Shown here piece by piece: positions 1 through 8,517 of a stretch of 28,460 nucleotides of DNA. The position numbers were made by a program, and so were the translations under genes. The first letter of the stretch is position 1. Each line of letters opens with the position of its first letter. The DNA is taken from the IMG/VR virus record IMGVR_UViG_3300021440_000096, positions 1 through 28,460 of that record; one strand, given 5' to 3'. This DNA comes from a virus. The notes under the pieces were generated by a model. The model worked only from the letters and a program-made list of their open reading frames with translations. It had not been told where the DNA came from and made no database searches.

Positions 1-78
1 GGGTCCGAACGGGAGACCTTCATGTTTATCAAAAAAAATATTGACTAGGGGCGCAATAAAAATCCAAATTAGCATCCG

Positions 79-561
79 ATGACTGAACTCCAAGCGGCTC
101 TTGCCTATGCCGACGGATGCGCTAACTCCAAGCACTTGAGCTTGTTGGGCGCAAATCCGTGCTGGCGAACTGTTGAAATACTTGCGGAACATGTGCGAAC
201 TGAAACCGATGAGCACGCCGAGCATAAAGCGGCCATCGAACTCTTCACGAAACTTGTTCAAGCGTCGGTTAGTTGGCCTCCGCCAAAACGACATGGTGGT
301 TCACCTTGGGTTGCCGGAATTGGGCATCGAACTATCGTGACGCTATGGGCACTCAAACCTACTTTTTTCAATTGTCCCATGAAGGACGTTGCAGAAGTCG
401 CAGGCGTTTCAAATGCCCTTTACTCAAGATATTATAACGAACTAATTGACCGCATGGAGTTTCCGTTACAAAAGTCATACGGTAAGCATATTTTGAATGC
501 TCATCATTATCGTGAGTCTAATGTTTGTGATGATGACTACAAAACAACCGAAGAGCAATGA
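79..561 (+). CDS. Unknown HTH-containing protein at head of packaging operon
   Basis: A 160-aa protein that I do not recognise. Around residues 101-124 it has a plausible helix-turn-helix (MKDVAEVAGVSNALYSRYY), suggesting a DNA-binding role. The N-terminal half is helical and rich in His, Glu and Ala. It sits directly before the terminase small-subunit gene and overlaps it by four bases (ATGA), so the two are probably translationally coupled. This could make it a packaging-site binding protein or a late-operon regulator; that is inference. The gene is more AT-rich than the structural genes further on. The ATG at 79 is preceded by an AT-rich stretch without a Shine-Dalgarno motif. Confidence 0.7.
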   Translation: MTELQAALAYADGCANSKHLSLLGANPCWRTVEILAEHVRTETDEHAEHKAAIELFTKLVQASVSWPPPKRHGGSPWVAGIGHRTIVTLWALKPTFFNCPMKDVAEVAGVSNALYSRYYNELIDRMEFPLQKSYGKHILNAHHYRESNVCDDDYKTTEEQ

Positions 562-1037
562 GCTACGCGAAAACACACGAACAACTATCTGAGGTTATCA
601 ATGTCAGCCGTGGCAGAGTAACGCATGTTTTGAAAGCTCCTGGCGCGCCAAAGAGAACCGAGGAAGGTTACAATATAGAAGAGTTTGTTGATTGGTATAA
701 CAAAACCGGCAAGCATTGGAGTGCAGAGGACAAAGAGTTTTCATTGAAGAGCCAGAGCAAGTCACTCGCTGAACTAAAAGAAGAAGCTCAACGCTTGAAA
801 AACGAGCAGTTGCAAATGAAAAATGATGAGCTTCGCGGATTGCTAATTGAGAAGGAGATTGTTGAAAAGGTTCTTGGTAAGTTTATGTCAACCTTGAGGT
901 CGAGATTGCTATCCGTGAAGGCACAAGCTCCAGTTTTGGCAATGACAACCGATGTTGTAGAATGCGAACGCATCTTGGTTGAAGCTATGCAATCAGCACT
1001 AGAAGCAGTCAGCGAACTACCCTATGAACCCAGATAA
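558..1037 (+). CDS. Terminase small subunit, Nu1-like
   Basis: A 159-aa protein with an N-terminal winged-helix/HTH-like segment (residues about 5-50, including LSEVINVSRGRVTHVLK) that would bind the packaging site. A strongly charged coiled coil follows at about residues 69-105 (repeated E/K with Leu spacing), and a C-terminal helix could contact the large subunit. Size, domain order and position immediately before a GpA-type large terminase fit lambda Nu1-type small subunits, which recognise DNA and recruit the ATPase/nuclease. It overlaps the preceding gene by four bases and the large-subunit gene by 14 bases. The family call rests on architecture and context, not on a diagnostic motif. 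Confidence 0.72.
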   Translation: MSYAKTHEQLSEVINVSRGRVTHVLKAPGAPKRTEEGYNIEEFVDWYNKTGKHWSAEDKEFSLKSQSKSLAELKEEAQRLKNEQLQMKNDELRGLLIEKEIVEKVLGKFMSTLRSRLLSVKAQAPVLAMTTDVVECERILVEAMQSALEAVSELPYEPR

Positions 1038-2859
1038 AGCACAACACGTTTGGGGACTTTTAACATCGGGCATCAAGCCTCCGTCGCGCGAAAAATGGTG
1101 GAAGTGGATGGAAGATAACATACGACTGGACCACCGGAGTGCGATTGAGGGCAACTACCGAACAACCCTGACTCCGTTCGTAAGGTATGTTTACGACGCC
1201 ATGCAAGACCCCCGTGTCAAGCGTGTGACATGCTTGATCTCAGCGCAGAGTTTCAAGTCGCAGGCATTCGCGAACTTCTTTGCGGCAATGCTTATGAATG
1301 ACCCAGGGCAGACGATGTGGGTCATGGCGAATGCTGAGATGTGCGAAGACTTCATTGAAGTTCGCCTAAAGTCCCTGCTTGAGAATTGCAAGGCGACCAA
1401 GGAACGTATGCCGGTCACAAGGAGCGAAAACCGAAAAGACCTAGTGCAATTCCCCGGGATGGACCTTTATGTCCGTGGTAGCAACTCGCGGGCAAAACTC
1501 GAATCAACTCCGATTCGTTGGTTGATCGAGGACGAGCGGGCAGACTGGAAGCCTGGAGCAATCGACGTGGTGCGTATGCGATTGACCGGCTTCCACAACG
1601 CCAAGGAAATCGGTGGAGGCACTGGGGGCGTGGTTGACGACGCCTTCACCAAGGATTTTCTCGACGGGTCGCAAACGCATTGCCACTTCCGCTGTCTCGC
1701 TTGCCAGCATAGCCAACCCTATCGGTTTGGACGTGAGCCGACACCGCTGTTTCCGTTTGCGCGGGCCAAGGGCGGCCTGAAATGGGAAACCAGCGAGCGG
1801 ACTCGACCGGGCGGCGTGTGGAACTTCGAGTTGATGCGGGAAACTGTCCGTTGGGAATGTGAGAGTTGCGGACATGAGCACACCCCAGCCGATGGACCTG
1901 CCATGCGGGCAACCATCCATGCTGTCGAGCACAACCCAACGGCGCGGCCAGAGTGGAAAAGCTTCCACAGCAATATGTTCTCGATGCCGTGGGTAAGCTG
2001 TGACTGGCGGGAACTCGCGGAAAAGTGGCTCCGCGCCCTGGATGCCAAGGCCGCTGGCGACCTCGGGCCGCTACGGGCCTACATCACTCGGGTTCTCGCG
2101 GAACCGTGGGAGGAACGTCTTGGCCAACGTGAGCTTGACGAGACATTCGATGCGATTCGGGCACCGTATGGCTTCAACGAATCATGGCCGGAGGAGGTTG
2201 CGCGATTCATGGGCGTGGACTACCAGGCTGGCAAGGCGGGGTCTGGTGAGCACTTCTGGTGGGTTATCAGGTCAATCTCGGCAGGGGGCCAGCGTCGCCT
2301 CGTGGCCTATGGCAAGGCGTTGTCGTTTGAGGAGTTGGAGTCGATCCGCCAAAGCTACGGCGTGCCGATTCCGTTCTCCCTGATTGACCACGGCTACAAG
2401 GGCGCAACGGTGGCACGGTTTTGCGCGCAAGCTGGATGGAAGCCCATGAAGTCCGAGGGTGACGTGTCATTCATGCACGAAGGCAACGTAAAACGCTACT
2501 GGAAAGAGGGTCGCTGCGCCCCGGGCCTCGGAACTACGGCTCACGCGCCACGACGGGAAATCAAACTCTACCATTGGAGCCTTCCCAGCTTTCGCGATTT
2601 GTTCCATAACTGCCTCACCGGGTTAACACCGGGTTTTACAATTCCTAGCGAGCCCGGAAAGGAGTGGCTGAAGCACATGTCCGCTTGGATTCCTGTGGAG
2701 GAAAGAGGGCCGAACGGCATTGCCAAACGCGACTGGAAGCAAGTCCACGACGATGACCACCTGAGATCATGCGAGGAAATCATCCTTGCTGGCATGACAA
2801 TTGCGGCATTCCACGGCAAGTGCCCAATGCCGATGGGAACGGTCATTAAAGTTAACTAA
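1024..2859 (+). CDS. Terminase large subunit, GpA family
   Basis: A 611-aa packaging motor and nuclease, close to the ~640 aa of lambda gpA. The N-terminal ATPase part shows a deviant P-loop (SAQSFKSQ, residues 73-80) like the non-classical Walker A of this family, and a Walker B-like LIEDE at 167-171. Two Cys pairs (CRCLACQH region near 220 and CESCGHEH near 280) form the zinc-ribbon-like insertion seen in GpA proteins. The C-terminal nuclease domain carries acidic motifs in FMGVDYQAG (near 398) and LIDHGYKG. It cuts concatemers and pumps DNA into the prohead with the upstream small subunit. The ATG at 1024 overlaps the previous gene. Confidence 0.95.
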   Translation: MNPDKAQHVWGLLTSGIKPPSREKWWKWMEDNIRLDHRSAIEGNYRTTLTPFVRYVYDAMQDPRVKRVTCLISAQSFKSQAFANFFAAMLMNDPGQTMWVMANAEMCEDFIEVRLKSLLENCKATKERMPVTRSENRKDLVQFPGMDLYVRGSNSRAKLESTPIRWLIEDERADWKPGAIDVVRMRLTGFHNAKEIGGGTGGVVDDAFTKDFLDGSQTHCHFRCLACQHSQPYRFGREPTPLFPFARAKGGLKWETSERTRPGGVWNFELMRETVRWECESCGHEHTPADGPAMRATIHAVEHNPTARPEWKSFHSNMFSMPWVSCDWRELAEKWLRALDAKAAGDLGPLRAYITRVLAEPWEERLGQRELDETFDAIRAPYGFNESWPEEVARFMGVDYQAGKAGSGEHFWWVIRSISAGGQRRLVAYGKALSFEELESIRQSYGVPIPFSLIDHGYKGATVARFCAQAGWKPMKSEGDVSFMHEGNVKRYWKEGRCAPGLGTTAHAPRREIKLYHWSLPSFRDLFHNCLTGLTPGFTIPSEPGKEWLKHMSAWIPVEERGPNGIAKRDWKQVHDDDHLRSCEEIILAGMTIAAFHGKCPMPMGTVIKVN

Positions 2860-2872
2860 ATCTACTATGTAG

Positions 2873-3205
2873 ATGGCCATTCCAACTCTCCTCGTAGCAT
2901 CTGTGCTTCGTGCCGCCCGCCTTGAGGCAGCGGCAAGCATTCCTGTCACGACCGCCAAGGCCCTGCTGGAACAACTCATGCGAGGCCAGTTTTCGGCCAT
3001 CGTTGGCGATGGCGGTCGAGTCCTGATTGAAACCAACATGGCTGGCCGTGCGGTGAAGTGGCAACAACTAGCGGACCTTTCCCCCAGCGAGATCATGCAA
3101 CTCGCGGAGGCCGCTTGGCGCATGGATGACGAACTTGGCGAGGATGACATCAGCTCACGCCGTGTCACACGCCTAACCGCCATGTTTGGCAACGCAAGAT
3201 ACTAA
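2873..3205 (+). CDS. Small head protein at the gpW (head-tail joining) position
   Basis: A 110-aa, mostly helical protein between large terminase and portal, where lambda-type phages place gpW or a similar small head-completion protein. It contains an alanine-rich N-terminal helix, a short beta-like segment (VLIETNMAGRAVKWQ) and an acidic C-terminal part. I see no diagnostic motif, so the function is inferred from position only. The stop codon is one base before the portal ATG. The start at 2873 follows a small palindrome (CTACTATGTAG) and has no ribosome-binding site motif. Confidence 0.6.
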   Translation: MAIPTLLVASVLRAARLEAAASIPVTTAKALLEQLMRGQFSAIVGDGGRVLIETNMAGRAVKWQQLADLSPSEIMQLAEAAWRMDDELGEDDISSRRVTRLTAMFGNARY

Positions 3206-3206
3206 A

Positions 3207-4739
3207 ATGTTTGAAATCTTTAAGCCAAAAGTAAATGCGTCGATGACGGTCGGAACGCTCGGAGCATCCGAAGCGGCTTCGGTTGTCGTCACTCCTACGA
3301 AGTCAAAGGCGACTGCGGCTCCATCACGCAAGGGCGGAACGCTATTCAAGGGAACTACGCCAATTAGGCGTGGATATTTTGAGTCATTAAATGACAACGG
3401 CGACCGTGCCGGAGTTCCTATTTATGGCTACGGGTCGCCGTTGTTAAGCGACATGACGCGAGACCAATTGACGGCGATTTGCCGCTACCTCGCGGATAAC
3501 CACCCGCTGGCGATTTATGCAACTGGCTTGAAGCGTGATTACTCGGTTCCCATCACGGTGACAAGCGCATCTCCCAGCCCTGCTTGGAATACGGCGGCGG
3601 ACCTATATTGGAAGGACTTGCAGCACATCATTGACTTTACGGGACGCTTCCACTTTGATAGTCTCCAAGAAACATGGTCTATGGCGGTTGATACTGACGG
3701 TGACTTTGGGTTAACGATGACTGACGTTCGCGGATTCCCGCAAGTCCAGGTTGTAAACTCAACAGTCATTCGAGCGCCTAATAACAATACTTTATTTTGC
3801 TATTCTGGCGTTCAGTTGGACCAATTTGGGTCCGTCCTTGGTTATTGGCTGCGGACGATGGATAAGATGATCCCCGAGCCCCAGATGTTCCTTTGCTACG
3901 AGCCAAGGAATGATGGGGAATACCGTGGCATTTCTCCCATGCAGGCTGGCAGTAACGATGCCAGAGACGGGCATGAGATCAATGCGTTTGCTAAGGGTAA
4001 GGCCAAGGCCGAACAGGCAATGGTCATGGTCTTGAAAACCCCTGATGGCACCATTGCTGATACCGATTGGGACCCGAACGCTACCCAGACGTCGGAGCAA
4101 AAGACGGCAACCCCGAAACTTGGCTTCGCTGACTTTCTGGGCAAAGACATCCCCGTCATTCCGAGTGACCACGAAATCATTGCACCTGACATCAAGATCA
4201 ACCAGACTGACTTCCAAGGCATGCAGGACCACCTTGCAGGCCGGTTTGTTATGTCGATTGGGTTTCCGCCTGCATTCGTGTTGGACTCCAAGTTAACCGG
4301 CCCGAATCAGCGGGCGGTCAACGACAAGGTTAAGAAGGCCGTGGAACGCCGCAAGCGAGCGATGGGACGGGCCGCCACATGGGTCCGCAATAATGCAATC
4401 GCTTGGGCAATCGCAAAGGGTAAGCTGGCACCGCAAGTCGGATGGGATAAGGTAAGTCTTCAAGGCCCGGCTGAACTGTCCATCGACATGTCCCAGCAGA
4501 CGCAGGATCGTGATGCCGTAATGCGAGGCATGATGACGCTTCGCGACTATCACGGTCGCCGGAACAAGAACTACGAAGCCGAGATGGAACAAGGCTTCAA
4601 GGAGGCTGAGAAAATCATTAAAAAATGCACCGACCTTTCTGGCGGCGATAAGACACTCTTCACCATGCTGCTGGCTAGATTCCTACCGACTGGAACCGCC
4701 ATGCCAATCACCCCTGACACTTATGACAATGCGCCCTGA
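3207..4739 (+). CDS. Portal protein, lambda family
   Basis: A 510-aa portal subunit forming the dodecameric ring at the capsid vertex through which DNA enters and leaves. It resembles lambda gpB-type portals: an N-terminal segment with an aromatic-rich RGYFESLND stretch, a long beta-rich wing, a helical stem and a conserved segment near residues 255-275 (EINAFAKGKAKAEQAM) typical of this family. A C-terminal helical barrel follows. The ATG at 3207 is chosen because it lies one base after the previous stop; an in-frame TTG at 3186 would add seven residues inside the previous gene. The 3' end overlaps the protease gene by 17 bases. Confidence 0.9.
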   Translation: MFEIFKPKVNASMTVGTLGASEAASVVVTPTKSKATAAPSRKGGTLFKGTTPIRRGYFESLNDNGDRAGVPIYGYGSPLLSDMTRDQLTAICRYLADNHPLAIYATGLKRDYSVPITVTSASPSPAWNTAADLYWKDLQHIIDFTGRFHFDSLQETWSMAVDTDGDFGLTMTDVRGFPQVQVVNSTVIRAPNNNTLFCYSGVQLDQFGSVLGYWLRTMDKMIPEPQMFLCYEPRNDGEYRGISPMQAGSNDARDGHEINAFAKGKAKAEQAMVMVLKTPDGTIADTDWDPNATQTSEQKTATPKLGFADFLGKDIPVIPSDHEIIAPDIKINQTDFQGMQDHLAGRFVMSIGFPPAFVLDSKLTGPNQRAVNDKVKKAVERRKRAMGRAATWVRNNAIAWAIAKGKLAPQVGWDKVSLQGPAELSIDMSQQTQDRDAVMRGMMTLRDYHGRRNKNYEAEMEQGFKEAEKIIKKCTDLSGGDKTLFTMLLARFLPTGTAMPITPDTYDNAP

Positions 4740-5547
4740 ACTGGTTCGCCTTTCGCTCGACACCCCGCTTATCGCTGGCAACACGCTTGCGGTCATGCTT
4801 TCCTCAATCCGTGAAGGCATGGCGGCGGAATTGCCATGGATGAAGGAGATGAAAAAGACCATGAAGTCAGAGATGGTCCGAGTTGGTGAAATCGCCATGA
4901 TTCCGGTCAAAGGCGTTCTAGCGCGCAATCCATCGCTTTACGAGATGGCCTGCTGCGACTTTGAAGATATCGAACAGCTTGACGACATGTGCAAAATTGC
5001 CGAGTCTGACCCAGAGATTCGCGGCGTGCTTCTTGATATTGATAGTCCCGGAGGATTCGTTAACGGAACACCCGAGATGGCCGATTCTGTGGCAGCTTTG
5101 GCGAAAAAGAAATGCGTGATTGCCTTCACAGCTGGCATGGCCTGCTCCGCTGCCTACTGGATTGCATCACAAGCAACAGCGGTCATTTCAACCCGTTCTG
5201 CTATCGTTGGAAGCATTGGCGTTTACTCCGCACTTTACGACCTATCCGCATACTACGCCGAGATGGGAGTAAAGGTTGAAGTCGCAACCAATAAAGAAGC
5301 AACTTTCAAAGCCGCCGGGTTGCCTGGAACCAGTCTTAGCGATGAGCAACGCGCCAACTGGAAAGCATCTGTTCAGCGGGACTTCGATGAGTTCGCTGCT
5401 GCCGTTACCGGGGCACGTCCGCAAATCCAAGCCGAGTCAATGCAAGGTCAAACCTTCAACGGCAAGCAAGCCAAGGCTGCTGGCCTAGTTGATGGCATTG
5501 GAGACAAGGCATTCGCACTGTCTTATTTACGGTCCAAGTTAAAGTAA
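4723..5547 (+). CDS. S49 family head maturation protease (SppA/ClpP-like fold)
   Basis: A 274-aa serine peptidase of the S49 family, the class used as head protease in lambda-like phages (lambda gpC). The signature DIDSPGG lies at residues 105-111. The nucleophile is Ser142 in ACSAAYW and the general base is Lys196 in TFKAAG, 54 residues apart as in single-domain SppA. SAIVGSIGVYSAL (159-171) is also conserved. It probably trims portal, scaffold and/or coat protein in the prohead. There is no signal peptide. Unlike lambda gpC, no long scaffold domain is fused to the C-terminus; the next gene may supply it. An alternative start two codons downstream (4729) is possible. Confidence 0.92.
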   Translation: MTMRPELVRLSLDTPLIAGNTLAVMLSSIREGMAAELPWMKEMKKTMKSEMVRVGEIAMIPVKGVLARNPSLYEMACCDFEDIEQLDDMCKIAESDPEIRGVLLDIDSPGGFVNGTPEMADSVAALAKKKCVIAFTAGMACSAAYWIASQATAVISTRSAIVGSIGVYSALYDLSAYYAEMGVKVEVATNKEATFKAAGLPGTSLSDEQRANWKASVQRDFDEFAAAVTGARPQIQAESMQGQTFNGKQAKAAGLVDGIGDKAFALSYLRSKLK

Positions 5548-5559
5548 TTCCCTTTAGTA

Positions 5560-5922
5560 ATGAAAGACCAAGCTGACATTCTGGCAGAACTCGCCAAGGC
5601 CAATGATGACCTTGCCCAGGTTCGTAGCCAAGTGACCGCTCTTGAACAGGAGCGCGACAACGCGAAGGCCGAGCTTACCACCACCAAGGAGAAGCTGGCC
5701 ACCGCAGAAACTGAACGTGATGCCGCCAAGGCCGCCAAGATTGACTTCGAAAAGGCCGTTGCCGCCGAAGTCGTCGCCCGGGGCTTCGTGAAGGCCCCAA
5801 TCCCAACTGCTGAAGTAGGGAACTCCGGCAAAACCAAACCCCGAATGACCGCTGAGGCATTCATGAAACTCAACCCAACTGAAAAGAAAGCCGCTGCTCT
5901 CGCTGGCGTCATCTTTGAATAA
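5560..5922 (+). CDS. Coiled-coil scaffold-like protein
   Basis: A 120-aa protein whose first ~70 residues are an uninterrupted heptad-rich coiled coil (many E/K/A with Leu and Val spacing). After that come a flexible linker and a conserved-looking C-terminal motif (MTAEAFMKLNPTEKKA) typical of proteins encoded just before phage coat genes. Its place between head protease and coat protein suggests a scaffold or an assembly chaperone that nucleates the procapsid. It is short for a scaffold; the P22 scaffold is about 300 aa. The scaffold role is inference. It is 12 bases after the protease stop and six bases before the coat start. Confidence 0.6.
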   Translation: MKDQADILAELAKANDDLAQVRSQVTALEQERDNAKAELTTTKEKLATAETERDAAKAAKIDFEKAVAAEVVARGFVKAPIPTAEVGNSGKTKPRMTAEAFMKLNPTEKKAAALAGVIFE

Positions 5923-5927
5923 CTTTT

Positions 5928-7061
5928 ATGGCTAACTCCTACACCAATCTCGTTGCGGATGCTTACGTTGCTCTGGCTTATGTTAGCCGCGAGCTTGTGG
6001 GACTGATTCCCAGCGTCAACCGCGACTCCACAGCCGACCGCCTTGCCCAAGGCCAGACGCTCCGTTCACCGATTGCCCCGGTGAATACTGCTGGCCGCGA
6101 TGCCACGCCAGCAATGTCGCTACCCAGCGCGGCTTACCAGACCATCACGAACAACACGCTGACGATCACCAAGTCCCGTGGCTTCCCGTTCTCTTGGACC
6201 TCCGCCGACGTCGCCGCCCTTGGCCCCAACATCCTCAACATCAAACAGCAACAAATCGCCCAAGCGATGCGCGCCGCTGTTGGTGAAATCTCCACCGACG
6301 TCTTCGCCGCACTTCGCAAGGGTGCTAGTCGCGCCTACGGAACGGCTGGCACCACTCCTTTCGCTTCTGATCTTGGCGCTTCAGCCCAGATGAAGAAAAT
6401 CCTGGATGACAACGGCGTCCAATCAAGCGACCGCTCTCTTGTCATCGGGACTACTGCCGGAGCGGCTCTTCGCACGTTGCTGAACAACCCGCTGAACGCC
6501 AACAATTCGCTTAATGGCGACTTGGCTCGCCAAGGTGTTCTCTTCGACGTCAACGGCTTCGCCATCCGCGAGGAAGCCAAGGTAAGCGTGATCACCAAGG
6601 GCACCGGTGCCGGCTACCTCGTGAACTCGGCTTCCCTTGCCATCGGTGACACAACCATCCCGTGCGATACTGGTTCCGGCACCATCCTTGCTGGCGACAT
6701 TGTCACCTTTGCTGGCGACACCAATAAATATGTGGTCGCTACGGCTCTTTCTGGCAGCAGCTTCACCATTGCGGCTCCTGGCCTCCTTGCCGCTCCAGCC
6801 GATAATGCGGCCATCACTGTTGGCAACAACTTCACCGCCAACCTCGCATTCTCTCGCGAGTTCGCTACCCTGGCCACTCGCCTTCCCGAAACCGACGTCG
6901 ATGACATCGCTTCTTTCCGCGAAACAATCACTGACGACGTGTCCGGCTTGAGCTTCGAGCTTGTCGTCTGGCCCGGCCAACGCATGGCCACCTACGAAAT
7001 CGCCATCAACTGGGGCGTTTCTGTGATGAATCCGCACTGCGGAGCCATCCTCCTCGGCTAA
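5928..7061 (+). CDS. Major capsid protein, P22 coat protein-like
   Basis: A 377-aa protein resembling the P22 gp5-type coat family. The N-terminal part (MANSYTNLVADAYVAL, then the ELVGLIP segment and DSTADRLAQGQTLRSPIAP) and the ITKSRGFPFSWTS stretch are characteristic. A beta-rich inserted domain at about residues 220-305 is rich in Gly, Thr and Asp and includes GAGYLVNSASLAIGDTTIPC, probably the surface I-domain-like insertion. It would form the HK97-fold shell. The ATG at 5928 follows a T-rich sequence without a Shine-Dalgarno motif. A strong terminator begins 17 bases after the stop, fitting the high, separately controlled expression of a coat protein. Confidence 0.88.
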   Translation: MANSYTNLVADAYVALAYVSRELVGLIPSVNRDSTADRLAQGQTLRSPIAPVNTAGRDATPAMSLPSAAYQTITNNTLTITKSRGFPFSWTSADVAALGPNILNIKQQQIAQAMRAAVGEISTDVFAALRKGASRAYGTAGTTPFASDLGASAQMKKILDDNGVQSSDRSLVIGTTAGAALRTLLNNPLNANNSLNGDLARQGVLFDVNGFAIREEAKVSVITKGTGAGYLVNSASLAIGDTTIPCDTGSGTILAGDIVTFAGDTNKYVVATALSGSSFTIAAPGLLAAPADNAAITVGNNFTANLAFSREFATLATRLPETDVDDIASFRETITDDVSGLSFELVVWPGQRMATYEIAINWGVSVMNPHCGAILLG

Positions 7062-7078
7062 CTTTGTTGGTCATCGCT

Positions 7079-7115
7079 AAGCCCCCGTGCGCCCCGTGTG
7101 CCGGGGGCTTTTTTT
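7079..7115 (+). terminator. Rho-independent terminator after the coat gene
   Basis: Eight-base arms AAGCCCCC (7079-7086) and GGGGGCTT (7103-7110) enclose a 16-base loop. The run of T continues through 7115. It is placed 17 bases after the coat stop codon and ends exactly one base before the ATG of the next gene, so read-through must feed the neck and tail genes. Confidence 0.9.
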
Positions 7116-7433
7116 ATGGACCTACTCGAAAAATCAACCATTGCGGGCTTCAACGCCATGCGCCGCGCCAACCCAAGGCGGGTCAGCATGGGCGGGCGTG
7201 AGCTTGTGCTGCTTGGCGAGGAAGCGGACCCGACGCCGAACTCGCGGTATTCCATGACCATAGAGGAGGCCGACGACATCATTTTCCACGCGCTGAAAAC
7301 GGACGTCCAAAAATCGGGCTGGAACGTCGTGGAGGGTGGGGTATTGAGCGAAGGTAGTCAGACCTTCCGCATCGCCCGAATTATGCCCGACAACGGTTCA
7401 CCAATCATGCGCATCCGCGCCAGAGTCAGATGA
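7116..7433 (+). CDS. Unknown neck/head-completion region protein
   Basis: A 105-aa protein that I do not recognise. It has a basic N-terminal part followed by a compact alpha/beta region with acidic residues near 48-60 (SMTIEEADDIIFHAL). Its position right after the coat protein is where head-closure or head-tail connector proteins such as lambda gpFII lie, so a neck role is likely but unproven. I choose the ATG at 7116 over a GTG at 7098 because the GTG lies inside the terminator hairpin. The chosen start abuts the T-tract of that terminator and has no ribosome-binding motif. Its 3' end overlaps the next gene by four bases (ATGA). Confidence 0.65.
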   Translation: MDLLEKSTIAGFNAMRRANPRRVSMGGRELVLLGEEADPTPNSRYSMTIEEADDIIFHALKTDVQKSGWNVVEGGVLSEGSQTFRIARIMPDNGSPIMRIRARVR

Positions 7434-8113
7434 CACCGGACGAGTTCACACGTCGCCTTGGTATTTACATGGGATTGACCCGGGATTTGCCGGGGCATGT
7501 GCTGCGGAAGAAGGGGACGGACTTGCGGATCAAGCTGATGCGCGAATTTAAGAAGCAGCGTTGGCGTCGCGGCAAAGGGGTCGGCCCTTGGATTGAGGCG
7601 AGGAAGCGGAAACGCCAGGGCAAGGGGACAAAGGTCCGCCCCAATGTGGCCGCTAAGGCGAAGATTGGAAACTTTCGTCTCGGCAAATTAACGAGTATGG
7701 GTGCGGCGGGAACGGTCCCCCTTACCAAGGCCGGGAAACCCATGAATCGGCGGCAAGCGGCAGTCTGGCTTGAACTCAAGACGCGGCAGCGAGGAATCGG
7801 CCTTCTCGGGGCATCCCTGCTTGAACAACGCTACCAGTCTGGTAAGCTTGTGGCAAACATCGTTGGTGGTAAGTGGCGCGATGGAACAGCCCAGACCCAA
7901 ACCATCGTTGGCGCATCCCGAAATCTTGGAATGATGCATAAGACAACAATCAGGCCTAATTTATATTTGATTGAAGACTTTGTTGGCGGGACTGACGTGG
8001 TTGATCGTCGATATGGGTTAGTGAATAAAGCCCTTGGCGCAGTAAGCGCCGACATGGATAAATACTTTCAGCGCAAGCTTACCGAAGCTCAACGCTACGC
8101 ATTCAAACTATGA
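7430..8113 (+). CDS. Basic neck/minor tail protein
   Basis: A 227-aa, strongly basic protein. Its first 90 residues are packed with Arg and Lys (for example FKKQRWRRGKG and ARKRKRQGKG). A mixed alpha/beta C-terminal half follows. Context between a head-closure candidate and a tail-terminator candidate suggests it is a tail-completion protein of the gpZ or HK97-gp10 kind, which sits at the top of the tail tube. I see no diagnostic motif, so this is positional inference. The basic region may contact DNA. It overlaps both neighbours by four bases, indicating coupled translation. Confidence 0.6.
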   Translation: MTPDEFTRRLGIYMGLTRDLPGHVLRKKGTDLRIKLMREFKKQRWRRGKGVGPWIEARKRKRQGKGTKVRPNVAAKAKIGNFRLGKLTSMGAAGTVPLTKAGKPMNRRQAAVWLELKTRQRGIGLLGASLLEQRYQSGKLVANIVGGKWRDGTAQTQTIVGASRNLGMMHKTTIRPNLYLIEDFVGGTDVVDRRYGLVNKALGAVSADMDKYFQRKLTEAQRYAFKL

Positions 8114-8517
8114 AACTAGATGAAGTTCAGTCGCAGTTGGTAACGCTGATGACGGCAGCCTTCCCGGGGCAAACCGTGGTGGCCGACTTGTTTCGCAAAG
8201 CCACCGAGAAGCAGATGGAAGATGCGCTTTCCACTTCGGGATTTTGCATCTCAGTTTCTCCGCTGTTAACGGTCACGCCTATCAATGGAGAAGGCGGACG
8301 TTCCATGTCCATGCGTGCCATGCACATGGTCCGTATCCGAACCAATCCCGACATCTCCGAAGTCGAACCGATTGGCGCAATCAGAACCGCTTGCACGGCC
8401 GCTAAAAACTACACATCAAACGCCCGCCGGTTTTCCATTGATGAAATTAAGTTTGCGGTTGATGATTCCGGCTGTCTTTCTTGGGATATTTCAGTAACCT
8501 ACGCTGTCCAACTATGA
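8110..8517 (+). CDS. Probable tail terminator / tail completion protein
   Basis: A 135-aa alpha/beta protein with an opening helix, then a segment ending in VRIRTNPDISE and a C-terminal strand pair (LSWDISVTYAVQL). Proteins of this size and fold, encoded between the neck proteins and the tail assembly chaperone, usually cap the tail tube (lambda gpU-like). No single motif proves this. It overlaps the genes on both sides by four bases (ATGA), which ties its translation to the neck protein upstream and the chaperone downstream. Confidence 0.55.
   Translation: MKLDEVQSQLVTLMTAAFPGQTVVADLFRKATEKQMEDALSTSGFCISVSPLLTVTPINGEGGRSMSMRAMHMVRIRTNPDISEVEPIGAIRTACTAAKNYTSNARRFSIDEIKFAVDDSGCLSWDISVTYAVQL

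Noticed and set aside
41-69. Sigma-70-like promoter before the first gene
   Set aside because: TTGACT is present at 41-46, but no acceptable -10 hexamer follows at 16-18 bases.
2000-2383. Alternative frame over the terminase gene
   Set aside because: Arg/Ser-rich shadow of the well-supported large terminase; no motif.
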